A stretch of 64,000 nucleotides of DNA from Pampus argenteus. Lineage: Eukaryota > Chordata > Actinopteri > Scombriformes > Stromateidae. Under the pieces are notes generated by a model. That model had not been told where the DNA came from and did no database searches. It was given only the letters and a program-made list of their open reading frames with translations. This document shows positions 54,772 through 61,600 of the stretch, piece by piece (position 1 is the first letter of the stretch; the number at the start of each line of letters is the position of its first letter). The stretch covers positions 19,560,001 through 19,624,000 of the forward strand of contig CM072879.1 of assembly GCA_036937835.1 (NCBI GenBank), in the 5' to 3' direction. Both the position numbers and the translations under genes were made by a program.

Positions 54772-57700
54772 ACTCACATGTGGTCTGCTGGCTGGTCATA
54801 GGGTCACTGGCCTCCTCGCCGTACATGGCGTACACAGTTACCGTGTACTCGGTGGCCGGCGTCAGTCCCTCCAGCTCCACCTCGTTCACCGAGTCCTCTA
54901 CTTTCACCTGCACACACACAGCACCAACTCCTGAACTTCATCATCTTTCACCTTCTTCACAAACCGGATATATAAAAAAACCCAACAACAATAAAAACAA
55001 CAACACAAAATGTTGGCAGCATGGTGCTTCTGACAAATGTTTGTCCATCTGCTCTTCTTATTTGCTCATCCCATAAATAAATTGTTTTCATTTTGGAGCC
55101 CGAGAGAAATAAGATGTTCTGCCAAATGTTACGAGTCATACTTCATAGATGAAGCTACATTTTTTATTTTTTAAATTTGAATTTCTATTTTTGACCGTGT
55201 TTCACTTTCTTGCACAATTTAAATGTTTTTGATTAAAAACTGTCTAATATCTTGGATCAAGGTGTGAATGCAGCTGGATGATGATCTTAATGAAACATCA
55301 GCGTTTCTGCTTGAAGTATAAATGGATTATCTTTGTGTTTGTATATGAGGCTGCTGTGTTGGGCTGGTATTCATGTCGGTGTTGTGGTGTGACGACAGCT
55401 CTACTTTATGTACGTATTAACGGATACGACGTGTTTATTAAGGAGCTGTTTTCCTCTAACTTTTACTCTTTTAACAAACCTTTATATTTCTGTTTGACCT
55501 TTTGTCCAGTTTATTATCTACTCAGATCAGTTCTGACTTCATAGAGAAGTTGGAGCTTTTTGATATAGATGGAAATGTTTCTGGACGTCTTCTCTGTCAC
55601 AAACACTGAATCTCTGATACTTTTGGCATGAAAGCAGTTTTTATGGACGCGGGTCTTTATGTTTGGTCAAACCCTTTGCTGATGACATCTGGCAGTTTGT
55701 TGGTTCTCTCTCTCTTGGATTCGGTCTGTACTGAATCCCGCTGTCACTCTGTGAGGAGTTTTACTCTCAACCTGTTTGGATAAAAGCACTTTTCTAAGTC
55801 AGACCAGACTGGATTTGACTCTGGCTTCGGCCCAGATGAATCCCCACATAGCTCAGCAGTGGAAGCCATACGAGCATGAAGCAGCCAAGCCACGGCTCTG
55901 ACAGTAGTGCCTCCGAGCCAGGCTTATCCTCCCCACTGGAAAGCATCCATCCTGATTCTGAATCCCTTCCCAAATTGTTTTTATTGCTTTCTGCCTAGAG
56001 GGAAATGTGACGGCAGGCGTAATGAGGTCTAATGGGAAAGGGAGGGATACAGACGGCTGGCTGTGCCCTTCATACCTGTCCTCCTCTACCTCATCTGTCT
56101 CACCTTCCTTTACTGCCACATCTTTCCAGTTTGGTTTTGATGTTGTCCTACCTGTTGTCTCAGTTTGTGGCCGTCTCGTTCACCTCCATCTTTCCCTCCA
56201 TCTCCATCACCAGCTGTTTCGTATATTTTAATCTCTGATTATTCATTAAACGGTAACGTAACTTTCTCTCTGGCGGTTTGTGTCACGTACTTCGTCTGTT
56301 GCTTTGATAATTACACAAACAACTGGCCTCATCTCGCCTCTCTTTCACTCTCTGTGAGGTTGTGAAAGAGAGAATTTAAAGCCTTTTCACAGCAGACGTC
56401 AACATTTGGGTCGACTGTTAGCAAACACAACGTATACAGCTTTTAAACACTTTGCCACCTTTGCAATGCAGGCTGATACTGAAGCAGTAAATTCATACAG
56501 TGACCCAGCACTGTTTTAGGAACAGCTGCACGCGCTCCTCCTCACCTCCTTCTCGTCTGCGGGGTCTCCCTCCGTCAGCGGGGCGTAAAGGATCATGTAC
56601 CCAGAAGCCCCAGCGGCAGACTTCCAGCGGACCCTCATGGTGCTGTGAGTGATGTCAAACAGCTCCAGGTCGTTCACCATCGGCAGGGCCACTGCAGGAC
56701 ACAAATGCAGCATTATGTTTAAAATAATGTACTTAATTACACATGAACTGCTACAAAATGTCATTCAAATAATATCTGAATAAAAACAGAAAAAAGGCAA
56801 ACATCTTTTTTTTTTAACATTTTATTTGCTAATTGAATTCTTCTAATTTATCTTTATCATAAATGGCAAAACTAGGATAGTGGATGTAGCAGTGAAAACA
56901 CTCCACCCACTCCACCCACAGAGGAACAGCTCTTCACTTCCTTGTTCTGTTCTTTCCTCCTTTGGGTTTATTCGTTGCTTTAGCCGGCCAGTCCACCTAC
57001 ATCAGCCATGGCAGCTTATAGCAGCAGCCAAACCTCATTAACTTTGGTACAAGGTCGACCCTTTAACGGCGCCGACGGGGAGGATTTCCCCGTCATTCAT
57101 CAGCGAGCGCTGAGTTTAGAGAGGCTGGAGAATCCTGCCAGGCTCCGGTTCGGCGTTTGAGATGTCAGGACGAAGCCTCGAGCAACGCAACCAGAATTAG
57201 AGCTCACCACAGGCGTCCTGTCACAGGTGGAGGATCAACCTGTGTGTCTTCTGCGGCCCAAATTCAGGCTGTAGTTGTAGTTGTAGTATGACACACTTCT
57301 GCTGGTCGATCAGTGTTTCCATCAAAGACGCTGGATGGTAGCGAGTCTACCACACAGGGACCCCTCCATCTTTCTGCTTTTCCCTGTTAAAAGGGGTTTT
57401 TAGGGGGAGTTTTCCTCTATTTGCATTGAGGGTCTAGAATAAAGGGTGATGTATTCTTGTACAAATCAAAAGATGATTAAAAAAGCTGATGATGAAAGCA
57501 GCTTCCAGTTTAACAGATCGTGTAAACCAGACACAAACACTTGAGACGAAGACAGACGAACGAGGGACTGTGATTCTGGGCTGTTTGAGTCCAACGTTTA
57601 ACAATCAAACAAGAGAAACGTGGTGAAATCGTGGTTGTTAATCCAACACCGTGTCCTACATCTCGTCAGCCTGAAGCAAAATCCTGACCAAATTCTCACA

Positions 57701-60700
57701 GTGTGACTGCTGCTACGACCCAAACCAACACAAAGCAGGTGAGACCGGACGGAAACGTGTCTTTTACAGTAAAAACAATCCCTACATTACAATAATTAGA
57801 TCACTGAGAGCAGCTTTGCACGTTTTCTTCCTACTGACTCTACAGCAGCAACCAAAGCTGCAAATTAAGAAAATGTAAATTAAATTCATCTGAATTAACC
57901 TGACCTGTTTAGTAACAGATCTAAATCCACCAATCAATGGTTCAGCGGTGTTAGAAGAACCTTTCATTCATATGTTTAAGTTGAAACAGGTTCATGTTTG
58001 AGTGCAGCAGACCTGGGAAAGCCTGCGTCGGTTTCAGGGTCAAACTGCTTTTTTCTTGTAAACATATGAACTCACATGTAGTCGCGCTTCCTCTCAGGGC
58101 CTCGCTGGCGGAGCTGCGATAGATGGCGAACACGGCCACCTGGTACTCCGTCAGAGAGTTCAGATAGTTGAGCTCCACGCTGTTCTGCGTCCCCTGGACC
58201 ACCTTAAACACAGATCACACTGGGTCTGAGCCTGAGCGTAATAACTGCTGCCAGTCTTATCCTTTTATAATCCTTTTATAATCCTTTTATACTGCTGAGA
58301 TGAAGACACACCAAACAAGCAACTTCTTGTTTGTCATGTTCATTACTGTGAGTCATTCATCTGTCTCTCAGGGACCTAAATCACCCATTTAATTATTCTT
58401 TAAAAACAGCTTTAATCTAATTTTTTTGCTCTTAGTCAGAAAGCAGCACTTTATGTATCAAAAAAAACAACATTAAAGTTTCCCAAAAGCGTCTGTTTAT
58501 TAGCGGATCACACGTGGCGAGGTTGAAAACGCACCACGTGTTGCTGTTGGCATTCAGCTTCTCCAAAGAGATTTAAATTGAGCGTAACTACATCAGATTA
58601 GCTTTGATGAAACCTCAGTTTTCCTCGTGGGGAAAGTGGGCCAATCCAGCTGCAGGTTGTAATAAACATCAAAGAGAAAACTGGATAAAAAATAAGACGG
58701 AGCCGTGTCATAAATATAAAGTCAGAAAATTACAGCGCTGCACGTCGTGTGTGGTTTTATCCTCCAATAGCTGAAGACGTTTTGCAGCTATAATGTCACC
58801 TGGGGAAACACCTACTGCTGAATGTGGACGTTAAACAGCAAATCATCTCTGCATCAAGTGGAAATTATATGTTTTTGACTTCATTTGTTTCTTATTATGT
58901 GGTTACGCTTCAGGTGTTTATTTTAAAATTAACTTCTGGTATGCAAATCACTTTTCACAATTTAACTGAGCAGCCTTAATTAAAATGCTGCTATTACATC
59001 TAACAAGGTCCCACCGATAAGGTGAAAGCAGTCACACCTGTCCTGTCAATATGAGACACACCAACAGGTGTATGTACCTTCCTATAAATATCCACAGACA
59101 CAAAATGTACTTAAAGTAAAAACTAATTCTAATCTATGACTTTTATAGAGGCTATTATTGGGTTGCCATAACAACAACAACTTGTATGTAATGTAAATTA
59201 TTACTTCAACAGGTGTTTGAGGCAGAATAACTATTATAAATATTAATGGTTCAGTTTCATAATTCAACCTTTTCATCCGGCTGTCCTCCGCTGGCAGGAT
59301 AGTAAACCACTCGGTACTTCTCCACCTGGCCCGGCGCGTGGGTCCACTTCACCCGGAAACTGCGCGCCGTGATGTCCGAGGTCACCAGGTCACGGGGAGG
59401 AGCCACAGAGGTGGGCGGGGCGGCAGGTTCTCCTCTCCCTGGAGAAGAAATCACATGTTGCACCTCTGTCATGTTGGATTTATTTTCAGCCTCCAGAAGC
59501 TCGTGAACATTCGTTTTTCTTTACCTGCTCGTTACATATTTCATTAGTTTGTCATTACGTAGATGAAGCCGCTGTCTTATATTAGACGGGGACCTGGTTT
59601 ATTTTATTTGGGGAGCTCCTGCAGTCATAATTGTAATTAACAGCATTAACAAACGTCTCGGAGGAATCGATGCCGGTCAAACCTCTGATCTGCCTGTCGA
59701 GCTGATCCACTCGCTCGCAGACCGTCTTGGTGAGACCCTCCACGATGTCGCTCATCACGCTGAAGTCCGCCACGTTGTAGACGTGAGTTTCCTCAGGAGG
59801 AGAGGCGATGGCCCTCAGCTCATTCTCATCAGCATTTTTCACACCTGGAGAGGAGAGAGAGTGTGAACTATCCAAGCATCAACATCTCCGTGTTTTTTAT
59901 ACCATCAATTATTATTCACTATTTAAGTGATTTATCCAGATCATCAGTGTTGACGTATGATTGTCGTACCGATGGCAAACAGCTCTATCCCAGCTTCCCT
60001 CAGACTCTGTGCAGGAGGCATCACGTCATCCTGAGACTTCCCGTCTGTGATGAGGATTCCTATTTTGGGAACGCCGGGTCTGGATCCAGACTCTGGTTTA
60101 AAGCTGTTCTCCAGGATGAAGGTCAGAGCCAGACCTGGAGAAACACACACATGTCATTCTAAGAAACATGAAGTGTGTTTAAAAATAATGAAACGAGAAA
60201 TAAGAGCAAACAACTAAAACTTAAGGATACAAAAATATCTCAAATATATATCTGATAGATCCAGCGACATGATAAAAGGCAGCCGTGACACGGCGTGTGC
60301 AGTAGACTGGATATAATAACCCGTGTTTCTTCCTATCCTTGTTTTGACATGCTGCATTCATCTGCTGTTGGACAAGGTGACCATTAGTGTAGTCTACTGG
60401 TAAAAATGCCAAATAACCAGTAAGGATGTTTGTAATAACAGGTAAAGTCCTGGCTGCCAGTATGAAGGCACTTACTGTCTGTACAGTCAGGACTCACAAT
60501 AAAGGATTTAATGAACACCATGCGTGTCATTATTAGCCTGACAAGCTTCAGGTCTAATGAGTGTGATAATAATGAGCAGCTGAGTCCACGCACGTCCATT
60601 AATGACTTTACAAATACTCTTATCAACTCTGAACAAACTCGCTGACCGACACGCTGAAGAAGTAAATCTGTTGGTTAATAGCAAGTTGAGTAAATTATGT

Positions 60701-61600
60701 CCGCATCCTGTTACTGAGCAATAAATAATAAATAATAATTAATATTCACTGTTGTTTTAAAGTCTCAGAGTCTTATCAGGTAACAAGGAAGAGGACTGGG
60801 TGTCGACCTCTGACCTCTGGCTTCATCTGTTACCTGTGATGAGTACGGAGGGATGCTGGGGTTCGGTTGGCAGCGTACCTGTCAGAGTGTTTCCTCCTTT
60901 ATACGGCAGGTTCTTCACAGCATCGATCACAGCCTCTTTGGTGGTGTACGCGTTGAGATGCCACTCGATCCTGGGGTCTCCGCTGTACTGAGCCAGTCCT
61001 GCACACGCATGTTGACATATTGAGTTTAGTGGTTGCTGAGCAGGAACACGTTTCTGTTTACGTCTTCATTTTATACTAAAGTTATTTAAAATGTAAAGTG
61101 TAGTCATGCAAAGTAAAGAGGTTGATAGCAGCTTCAAAAGCTGGCGATGCTCTGTAGAAAACACCTCCTTCATGTGCAGTGGTGTCTGCTTTACACAGAA
61201 CTACCGACTGGAAACCGAAGATTTGATCGCTGTTATTCGTCCAATGATGAAGGAACATGTCACCCAGGTTTTAATAGTTTTTGAACAACAGATGAATAAT
61301 ATATATCAGGCTTTGGATACACATATGAAATAAAATTGACAATAAGAAAAATACATAAAATCTGCAGCCATATGAAAAACATCCATCAAATATTTAATTT
61401 AATTTAAAAACAATGAAACCCAGAAACCGAAAGCTCCTCACCGATCCTGGTCTTGTCGAACTCCACAGAGAAGGCTCTGACCAGGTTTTCCAGGAACGTC
61501 CTGACCAGCCTGAAGTTGATTCGGCCGATGCTCCAGGAGCCGTCCACCAGGATCACAATGTCGGCTATGGCCGGCGTCTTACACATAAAGCCTTCCACGG
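12618..61600 (-). CDS. col14a1: Collagen type XIV alpha-1 chain (undulin), 5'-partial, 43 coding exons in window
   Basis: Secreted FACIT collagen that coats fibrillar collagen and regulates fibril diameter and spacing in skin, tendon and other matrices (family knowledge). In the sequence: vWA1, seven FN3 domains, vWA2, a TSPN/LamG-like domain, helix COL2, NC2, helix COL1 and an acidic tail, in that order on the minus strand. I traced 43 exons; phases agree at all 42 junctions and the lengths sum to 5,120 nt (1,705 aa plus stop). Stretches such as CKTPAIADIVILVDGSWSIG, NLRVSEEWYNRF and DKCCELPGL match my memory of vertebrate COL14A1. Seven FN3 domains between the vWA domains fit XIV rather than XII, which has more. 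The first exon begins mid-codon, so the signal peptide, first FN3 and linker lie beyond 64000. 41 introns are GT-AG; one is GC-AG. Which fish paralogue (a or b) cannot be told. Confidence 0.96.
12851..15721 (-). other. col14a1: Last intron of col14a1
   Basis: Separates the helix-end exon from the tail exon. It contains the 10-bp minisatellite at 13105-13530; otherwise it is AT-rich sequence with no recognised exon. Confidence 0.8.
13105..13530. repeat. 10-bp minisatellite (AAGGGTTGTC / AAGGGTTACC), about 40 copies
   Basis: Ten-base units vary between AAGGGTTGTC, AAGGGTTACC, AAAGGTTGTC, AAAGGTCTTC and AAGGATTGTC. The three overlapping plus-strand frames (VVKGYQGLS, LSRVTKDCQ) are artefacts of the repeat. 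Confidence 0.93.
15722..17048 (-). CDS. col14a1: col14a1 NC2 and COL1 triple helix
   Basis: Exons 16982-17048, 16503-16691, 16187-16264 and 15722-15877. NC2 is GDLQSTASVQDIARQVCEQL, then HMARYNSILN and SIRTV before Gly-X-Y repeats resume (GPPGEPGRNGSPGPQGEQG). The helix has two short Gly-X gaps, at GVGVQ and GPQGQGRPG; the first is shared with human. It ends GPPGYCDQNSC, the paired cysteines thought to link FACIT chains. The exon at 16187 has a GT-repeat tract directly before its acceptor in the transcript. Confidence 0.94.
16268..16318. repeat. CA microsatellite at the acceptor of the col14a1 exon 16187-16264
   Basis: About 25 CA units on the plus strand, so a UG run in the transcript ending a few bases before the acceptor (gtgtccag). 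Confidence 0.95.
17696..25853 (-). CDS. col14a1: col14a1 COL2 triple helix (eight exons)
   Basis: Exons 25767-25853, 25465-25518, 20048-20143, 19838-19891, 19584-19637, 19298-19351, 18866-18937 and 17696-17731. The first holds the cysteine knot-like CPALPKACTCTQ and then starts Gly-X-Y repeats. Five exons are 54 nt and others 72 or 36 nt, the multiples of 9 typical of collagen genes, all in phase 0. The helix is interrupted once at GPSGRSIIGPP, in the same place as human GPSGLSIQG. The intron 20144-25464 hosts the antisense lectin gene. Confidence 0.95.
20546..20625. repeat. GT microsatellite, about 40 units
   Basis: Uninterrupted GT dinucleotides; the longest perfect dinucleotide run in the window. 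Confidence 0.97.
21545..23276 (+). CDS. C-type lectin, type II membrane protein (CD209/CLEC4-like), nested in col14a1 intron
   Basis: Six exons: 21545-21690, 21872-21933, 22048-22128, 22209-22351, 22711-22835 and 23150-23276. All phases agree, giving 684 nt and 227 aa. Residues 1-49 are cytoplasmic (MTSNVYEDPTLL...); 50-69 are a hydrophobic anchor (AFMILCLLPIIGIIVLFSF) with no cleaved signal; 70-96 are a short stalk (ERDELQIKYTESQ); 97-227 are the lectin domain with CPEGWQRF, CSCYYKSTEAKNWEDSRAAC, ETSWIGLQ, WKWEWVDGS and QWICEK. The usual calcium/sugar motifs (EPN or QPD, and WND) are absent, and the cysteine normally paired with ETWC is missing. Sequons: NGS twice. AATAAA follows at 23307. 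Likely a leukocyte receptor; ligand unknown. Intron 22129-22208 is only 80 nt with a poor pyrimidine tract, so a broken copy is possible. Confidence 0.8.
23307..23312 (+). terminator. Polyadenylation signal of the nested lectin gene
   Basis: AATAAA 31 bases after the TGA stop of the lectin gene, in the right direction. It supports a compact 3' UTR and a gene that ends here. Confidence 0.6.
23912..24010 (+). pseudogene. Fragment resembling a C-type lectin stalk exon
   Basis: A 32-codon frame reads MSTDTNVTEERDELQTSY and then repeats DQLQTSY before a stop. NLTEERDQLQTSY-type heptads are characteristic of the coiled-coil stalks of fish CD209/CLEC4-like lectins. An 11-base unit (AGCTACAGACC) is repeated in tandem at 23949-23996. 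No anchor or lectin-domain exon was recognised beside it, so it is probably a relic of a second lectin copy, or a chance resemblance. Confidence 0.4.
26012..28373 (-). CDS. col14a1: col14a1 TSPN / laminin-G-like domain (NC3 end)
   Basis: Exons 28335-28373 (13-codon connector, TCPLVSMSGSTTP), 27944-28082, 27650-27792, 27391-27500, 26791-26949 and 26012-26083. Contains MMELFGLVENRYGTVSGVS, HPEGLPSDYTITLLFRLLPD, FQTVTFEGPEI, NITTDGLEVLGRMVRSRG and MFDIVCSTSWAN, and ends DKCCELPGL. The order matches the thrombospondin N-terminal-like domain of FACIT collagens. The 151-base intron at 27793-27943 is mostly a dispersed repeat. Confidence 0.95.
26704..26775. repeat. Short tandem repeat of about 16 bases (GTACATATACATACA)
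   Basis: Four to five copies in the intron, ending about 16 bases before the donor of col14a1 exon 26791-26949. Confidence 0.85.
27807..27905 (+). repeat. Dispersed repeat copy filling a 151-base col14a1 intron
   Basis: CAGGTACTTTACT, TTTCTACTCCGCTACATTTA, TCTGACAGCG and CAGATGCAGATTTGACTCAA match the inverse of 34930-35010 closely. Confidence 0.6.
28471..30874 (-). CDS. col14a1: col14a1 vWA domain 2 (four exons, one GC-AG intron)
   Basis: Exons 30735-30874, 29945-30068, 28718-28861 and 28471-28635. Contains KADLVFLVDGSWSIGDDNF with the DxSxS metal motif, SYKGGNTKTG, VVLTDGRSQDDVNK and SKPSDRHVFFVDDLDAFKK. The second exon ends ACAG|gcgagt: the next exon resumes exactly in phase 1 with GRAIQHV, and no nearby GT keeps the frame, so this is a GC-AG intron. 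Confidence 0.96.
28862..29944 (-). other. col14a1: GC-AG intron of col14a1
   Basis: Intron between vWA2 exons 2 and 3. In the transcript it starts ACAG|gcgagtac and ends tcgctcag|GTCGAG. No exon or gene recognised within its 1,083 bases. Confidence 0.85.
30270..30437. repeat. Pyrimidine-rich CTC/CCT tract
   Basis: Almost pure C/T on the plus strand for about 165 bases (CTCCTCCTC with CTTCC variants), so a long purine run in the col14a1 transcript, within the intron 30069-30734. Confidence 0.9.
31691..31755. repeat. Tandem repeat of about 17 bases, four copies
   Basis: Units of ATGATCAGGTGACCTTC with slight variation (ATCATCAGGTGACC). Confidence 0.85.
32228..32362. repeat. TA/TATC microsatellite
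   Basis: Mixed TA and TATC/GATA units; able to pair with itself. Confidence 0.95.
32952..33026 (-). CDS. col14a1: col14a1 Pro/Thr-rich linker exon before vWA2 (75 nt)
   Basis: Encodes a Pro/Thr-rich stretch (VPTPAPTKPPTTTPLP) ending IPAAKE, just before VCKAAKADLVF of vWA2. Human collagen XIV has a similar PTFPPTIPPAKE linker. Phase 1 on both sides. The + strand reads as a GC-rich island in AT-rich surroundings. Confidence 0.92.
33571..33616. repeat. TTTC microsatellite
   Basis: About eleven TTTC/CTTT units; it produces the KERKKERK frame on the minus strand. Confidence 0.95.
34930..35120 (-). repeat. Dispersed teleost repeat, inverted relative to 10125 and 27807
   Basis: Contains GAGTCAAATCTGCATCTGA, GTCAGATAAATGGAGTGGAG, TGTACTTAAGTTCAGTACTT and ends with TTTCCACCACTTC. 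It is the fullest of the three related copies. Confidence 0.65.
35255..39022 (-). CDS. col14a1: col14a1 FN3 domain 7 of seven
   Basis: Exons 38906-39022 and 35255-35404. Contains MTSMCAQWLPHRHASAYRV and GQKQETKLSGGANRHCFNN, the counterpart of the RHCF segment of human collagen XIV, then HYKISVYALLQDGTEGPAV. The first exon's donor (CTCA|gtgagt) is followed immediately by a CA run of about 58 bases in the transcript. Confidence 0.95.
38842..38899. repeat. GT microsatellite abutting the donor of col14a1 exon 38906-39022
   Basis: About 29 GT units on the plus strand; in the transcript a CA run starting about seven bases inside the intron. Confidence 0.97.
39023..40893 (-). other. col14a1: col14a1 intron, no gene recognised
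   Basis: AT-rich, with only short uninformative open frames. Confidence 0.6.
40894..41459 (-). CDS. col14a1: col14a1 FN3 domain 6 of seven
   Basis: Exons 41337-41459 and 40894-41043. Contains APRNLRVSEEWYNRFRISWD, nearly identical to the human protein as I recall it, then TMGYRVVYQPLSG and VNLLSGTEYSVKVIASYTTG. The open frame that starts at 41017 is only an internal Met of the second exon. Confidence 0.96.
41460..44945 (-). other. col14a1: col14a1 intron with an interspersed-repeat relic at its 5' end
   Basis: Near 44811-44870 it reads GTGCTGGGCGACATGGACAA then CATGATGTTTTTGACCATAT, resembling a repeat I know from many fish genomes. The rest shows no exon. Confidence 0.5.
44946..49448 (-). 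CDS. col14a1: col14a1 FN3 domain 5 of seven
   Basis: Exons 49303-49448 and 44946-45075, separated by the longest intron traced within one domain (45076-49302). Contains APRYGVKNMRIDEETTFSMR, RHYRLNYISARGDRAEET and SDTEYKVTITPVYLDGDGP. Donors ACG|gtaaga and ACGC|gtaagt are strong. Confidence 0.95.
45076..49302 (-). other. col14a1: col14a1 intron splitting FN3 domain 5
   Basis: Contains the AAAAGCTCTG tandem repeat (46546-46620). The open frame at 46621-46914 on the minus strand has no family I recognise. Nothing else supported. Confidence 0.55.
46546..46620. repeat. AAAAGCTCTG tandem repeat, about seven units
   Basis: Units of 10-11 bases (GAAAAGCTCT, AAAAAGCTCT). Confidence 0.88.
49680..49724 (-). 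CDS. col14a1: col14a1 Thr-rich linker exon (45 nt)
   Basis: A 15-codon exon encoding IERTTTVATTTTTA between FN3 domains 4 and 5. Acceptor ttttcag, donor GCAG|gtagat, phase 1 on both sides, so skipping it would keep the reading frame. It corresponds in position to the Thr/Pro-rich spacer in the human protein and could carry O-glycans (inference). Confidence 0.88.
49854..50211 (-). CDS. col14a1: col14a1 FN3 domain 4 of seven
   Basis: Exons 50072-50211 and 49854-49986. Contains STDSFRVSWQHPASDVVMYR and FTEYEVLLAAIYKNEVESDE. The first exon is bracketed by GT dinucleotide runs in the transcript. Its acceptor is (gt)n-tag and its donor is GAG|gtgtgtgtg, so the microsatellite itself supplies the 5' splice site. 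Confidence 0.94.
50042..50071. repeat. CA run forming the donor of col14a1 exon 50072-50211
   Basis: Plus-strand CA run; in the transcript the intron begins gtgtgtgtgtg directly after GAG. Confidence 0.92.
50357..51499 (-). CDS. col14a1: col14a1 FN3 domain 3 of seven
   Basis: Exons 51360-51499 and 50357-50483. Contains PARNLRFSEVDHSSARLTWE and STEYTVGVFAVYNEGQAEP. The 876-base intron between the two halves is almost wholly tandem repeat (see 50511-51330), yet the donor (GAG|gtgaga) and acceptor (tctccag) are normal and phases match (0 to 0). Confidence 0.95.
50511..51330. repeat. ATACCATATGATA minisatellite filling a col14a1 intron
   Basis: Mixture of 10-base (CCATATGATA, CCGTATGATA) and 15-base (ATATACCATATGATA) units for about 820 bases, occupying almost all of the 876-base intron 50484-51359. 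Minus-strand frames of up to 327 codons (WYIIIRYHMVYYH) are repeat artefacts; the longest reads into the real exon at 50357-50483. Confidence 0.95.
51500..54777 (-). other. col14a1: col14a1 intron, no gene recognised
   Basis: Contains a CA run (52021-52052), an AT-rich stretch (about 51650-51770) and GT runs at 54501-54531 and 54717-54769. Confidence 0.6.
54717..54769. repeat. GT microsatellite next to the donor of col14a1 exon 54778-54907
   Basis: About 26 GT units; a CA run in the transcript starting about nine bases into the intron. Confidence 0.96.
54778..56691 (-). CDS. col14a1: col14a1 FN3 domain 2 of seven
   Basis: Exons 56546-56691 and 54778-54907. Contains LPMVNDLELFDITHSTMRV, GYMILYAPLTEGDPADEKE and TEYTVTVYAMYGEEASDP, close to human collagen XIV. 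The donor of the second exon (ACAT|gtgagt) is followed within a few bases by a long CA run in the transcript (+ strand GT run 54717-54769). Confidence 0.95.
56692..58075 (-). other. col14a1: col14a1 intron with a teleost interspersed repeat
   Basis: At about 57300-57470 it contains CCCTGTTAAAAGGGGTTTTT, GGGGGAGTTTTCCTC and GAGGGTCTAGAATAAAGGGT, a sequence family common in fish introns and UTRs. No exon seen. Confidence 0.6.
58076..59438 (-). CDS. col14a1: col14a1 FN3 domain after vWA1 (first of seven)
   Basis: Exons 59269-59438 and 58076-58202. The first begins with a short Pro-rich linker (EPAAPPTSVAPPRDL) and contains WTHAPGQVEKYRVVYYP. The second contains LTEYQVAVFAIY, the typical FN3 F/G-strand region. 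The donor of the first exon is AAG|gttgaa, again a weak GT site, and the next exon resumes in phase 0 with VVQGTQNSVEL. FN3 modules act as spacers and binding surfaces. Confidence 0.94.
59683..61600 (-). CDS. col14a1: col14a1 vWA domain 1 (four exons)
   Basis: Exons 61442-61600, 60879-60998, 59970-60134 and 59683-59844. The domain opens with VEGFMCKTPAIAD and carries the metal-ion-dependent adhesion motif DGSWS, then GGNTLTG, and ITDGKSQDD on a later strand, so the metal site looks intact. It ends CERVDQLDRQIR before the next FN3. The first exon begins with the last two bases of a split codon after a clean acceptor (gtgtctttag). The last exon uses the donor AGAG|gtttga, a weak match to consensus; the phase forces this choice. 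vWA domains bind other matrix proteins. Confidence 0.95.

Noticed and set aside
12618..61600. Assignment to collagen XII (col12a1) instead of XIV
   Set aside because: Only seven FN3 domains lie between the two vWA domains and many segments match COL14A1; collagen XII has ten FN3 domains before its last vWA.
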